Positions 6,921-7,004 of a stretch of DNA of 7,004 nucleotides are shown piece after piece. The stretch's first letter is position 1. Every line of letters starts with the position of its first letter. The notes beneath the pieces are model-generated. The model ran no database searches. It was given only the letters and a program-made list of their open reading frames with translations, and was not told the origin of the DNA. This DNA comes from JANNHP01 sp031404455 (GTDB lineage Bacteria > Planctomycetota > JAJSAM01 > JAJVHW01). Location of the stretch: positions 1 to 7,004 of the forward strand of contig JANNHP010000332.1 in assembly GCA_031404455.1 (NCBI GenBank), written 5' to 3'. Both the position numbers and the translations under genes were made by a program.

Positions 6921-7004
6921 CTACAGGTCCGCGGAAACCGGGGCCCCGGCCGGGACGGCCGAGATGGGCCCGGTGGCGGTAACCGGCGCGGCGGGCACCC
7001 CCGC
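6921..7004 (-). CDS. C-terminal end of a convergent gene (partial, unidentified)
   Basis: Read on the minus strand from the window edge, 27 codons run into a TAG at 6921-6923 and end in GAPVSADL. Nearly every third position is G or C, as in the other genes, and the composition is a normal low-complexity Ala/Pro/Val/Gly tail. Its stop is about 30 bases from the stop of the 948-residue protein, a compact convergent arrangement. The visible part is too short for family assignment and a chance open frame cannot be excluded. Confidence 0.4.
   Translation of the reverse strand, partial: AGVPAAPVTATGPISAVPAGAPVSADL

Noticed and set aside
3701..6982. 1093-codon plus-strand frame overlapping the 948-aa gene
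   Set aside because: Arg-dominated composition in an alternative frame of a real gene; no ribosome site or recognisable domain.

Overview
The window is very GC-rich DNA with strong G/C bias at third codon positions, from a bacterium that is probably Gram-negative: it carries a lipobox signal peptide, a LolD/MacB-type ABC transporter and a large membrane-anchored exported protein. The mix of a formylglycine-generating-enzyme-like (FGE-like) lipoprotein, a large DUF3352-like exported protein and high GC suggests Planctomycetota or a similarly GC-rich environmental phylum. That placement is inference; no rRNA or other marker gene is present.

Layout, left to right. (1) Positions 1-1905, minus strand: the first 635 residues of an FtsX-family ABC transporter permease whose C-terminal part lies outside the window. 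(2) 1902-2567, minus: its ATPase partner, complete and with every ABC motif, sharing 4 bases with the permease start. (3) 2568-3012: 445 bases without a gene. They hold two copies of a roughly 108-bp structured inverted-repeat element in the same orientation, a 15-bp tandem duplication and a C9 tract. (4) 3013-3843, minus: a small FGE-like lipoprotein whose secretion signal lies upstream of the first ordinary start codon and whose domain has an internal in-frame gap. (5) 3844-4043: a divergent intergenic region with a near-perfect 19-bp palindrome and candidate promoters facing both ways. (6) 4044-6890, plus: a 948-residue exported, membrane-anchored protein built from three degenerate copies of one ~300-residue module. 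(7) 6921-7004, minus: the probable last 27 codons of a convergent gene that continues beyond the window.

How they may work together: the ATPase and permease clearly form one transporter of the type that moves lipoproteins, lipids or peptides or does mechanical work at the envelope; its substrate cannot be read from the sequence. The FGE-like lipoprotein lies upstream on the same strand, but 445 bp of repeat DNA separates it from the transporter, so co-transcription is doubtful. The 948-residue protein is divergently transcribed and may share regulation with the lipoprotein through the palindrome. All recognised products act at or beyond the cytoplasmic membrane.

The two most unusual items are the paired structured repeats at 2657-2967 and the triplicated architecture of the 948-residue protein. 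Several very long open frames rich in Arg, Ala, Asp or Glu on the opposite strands are by-products of the GC bias and were rejected as genes.
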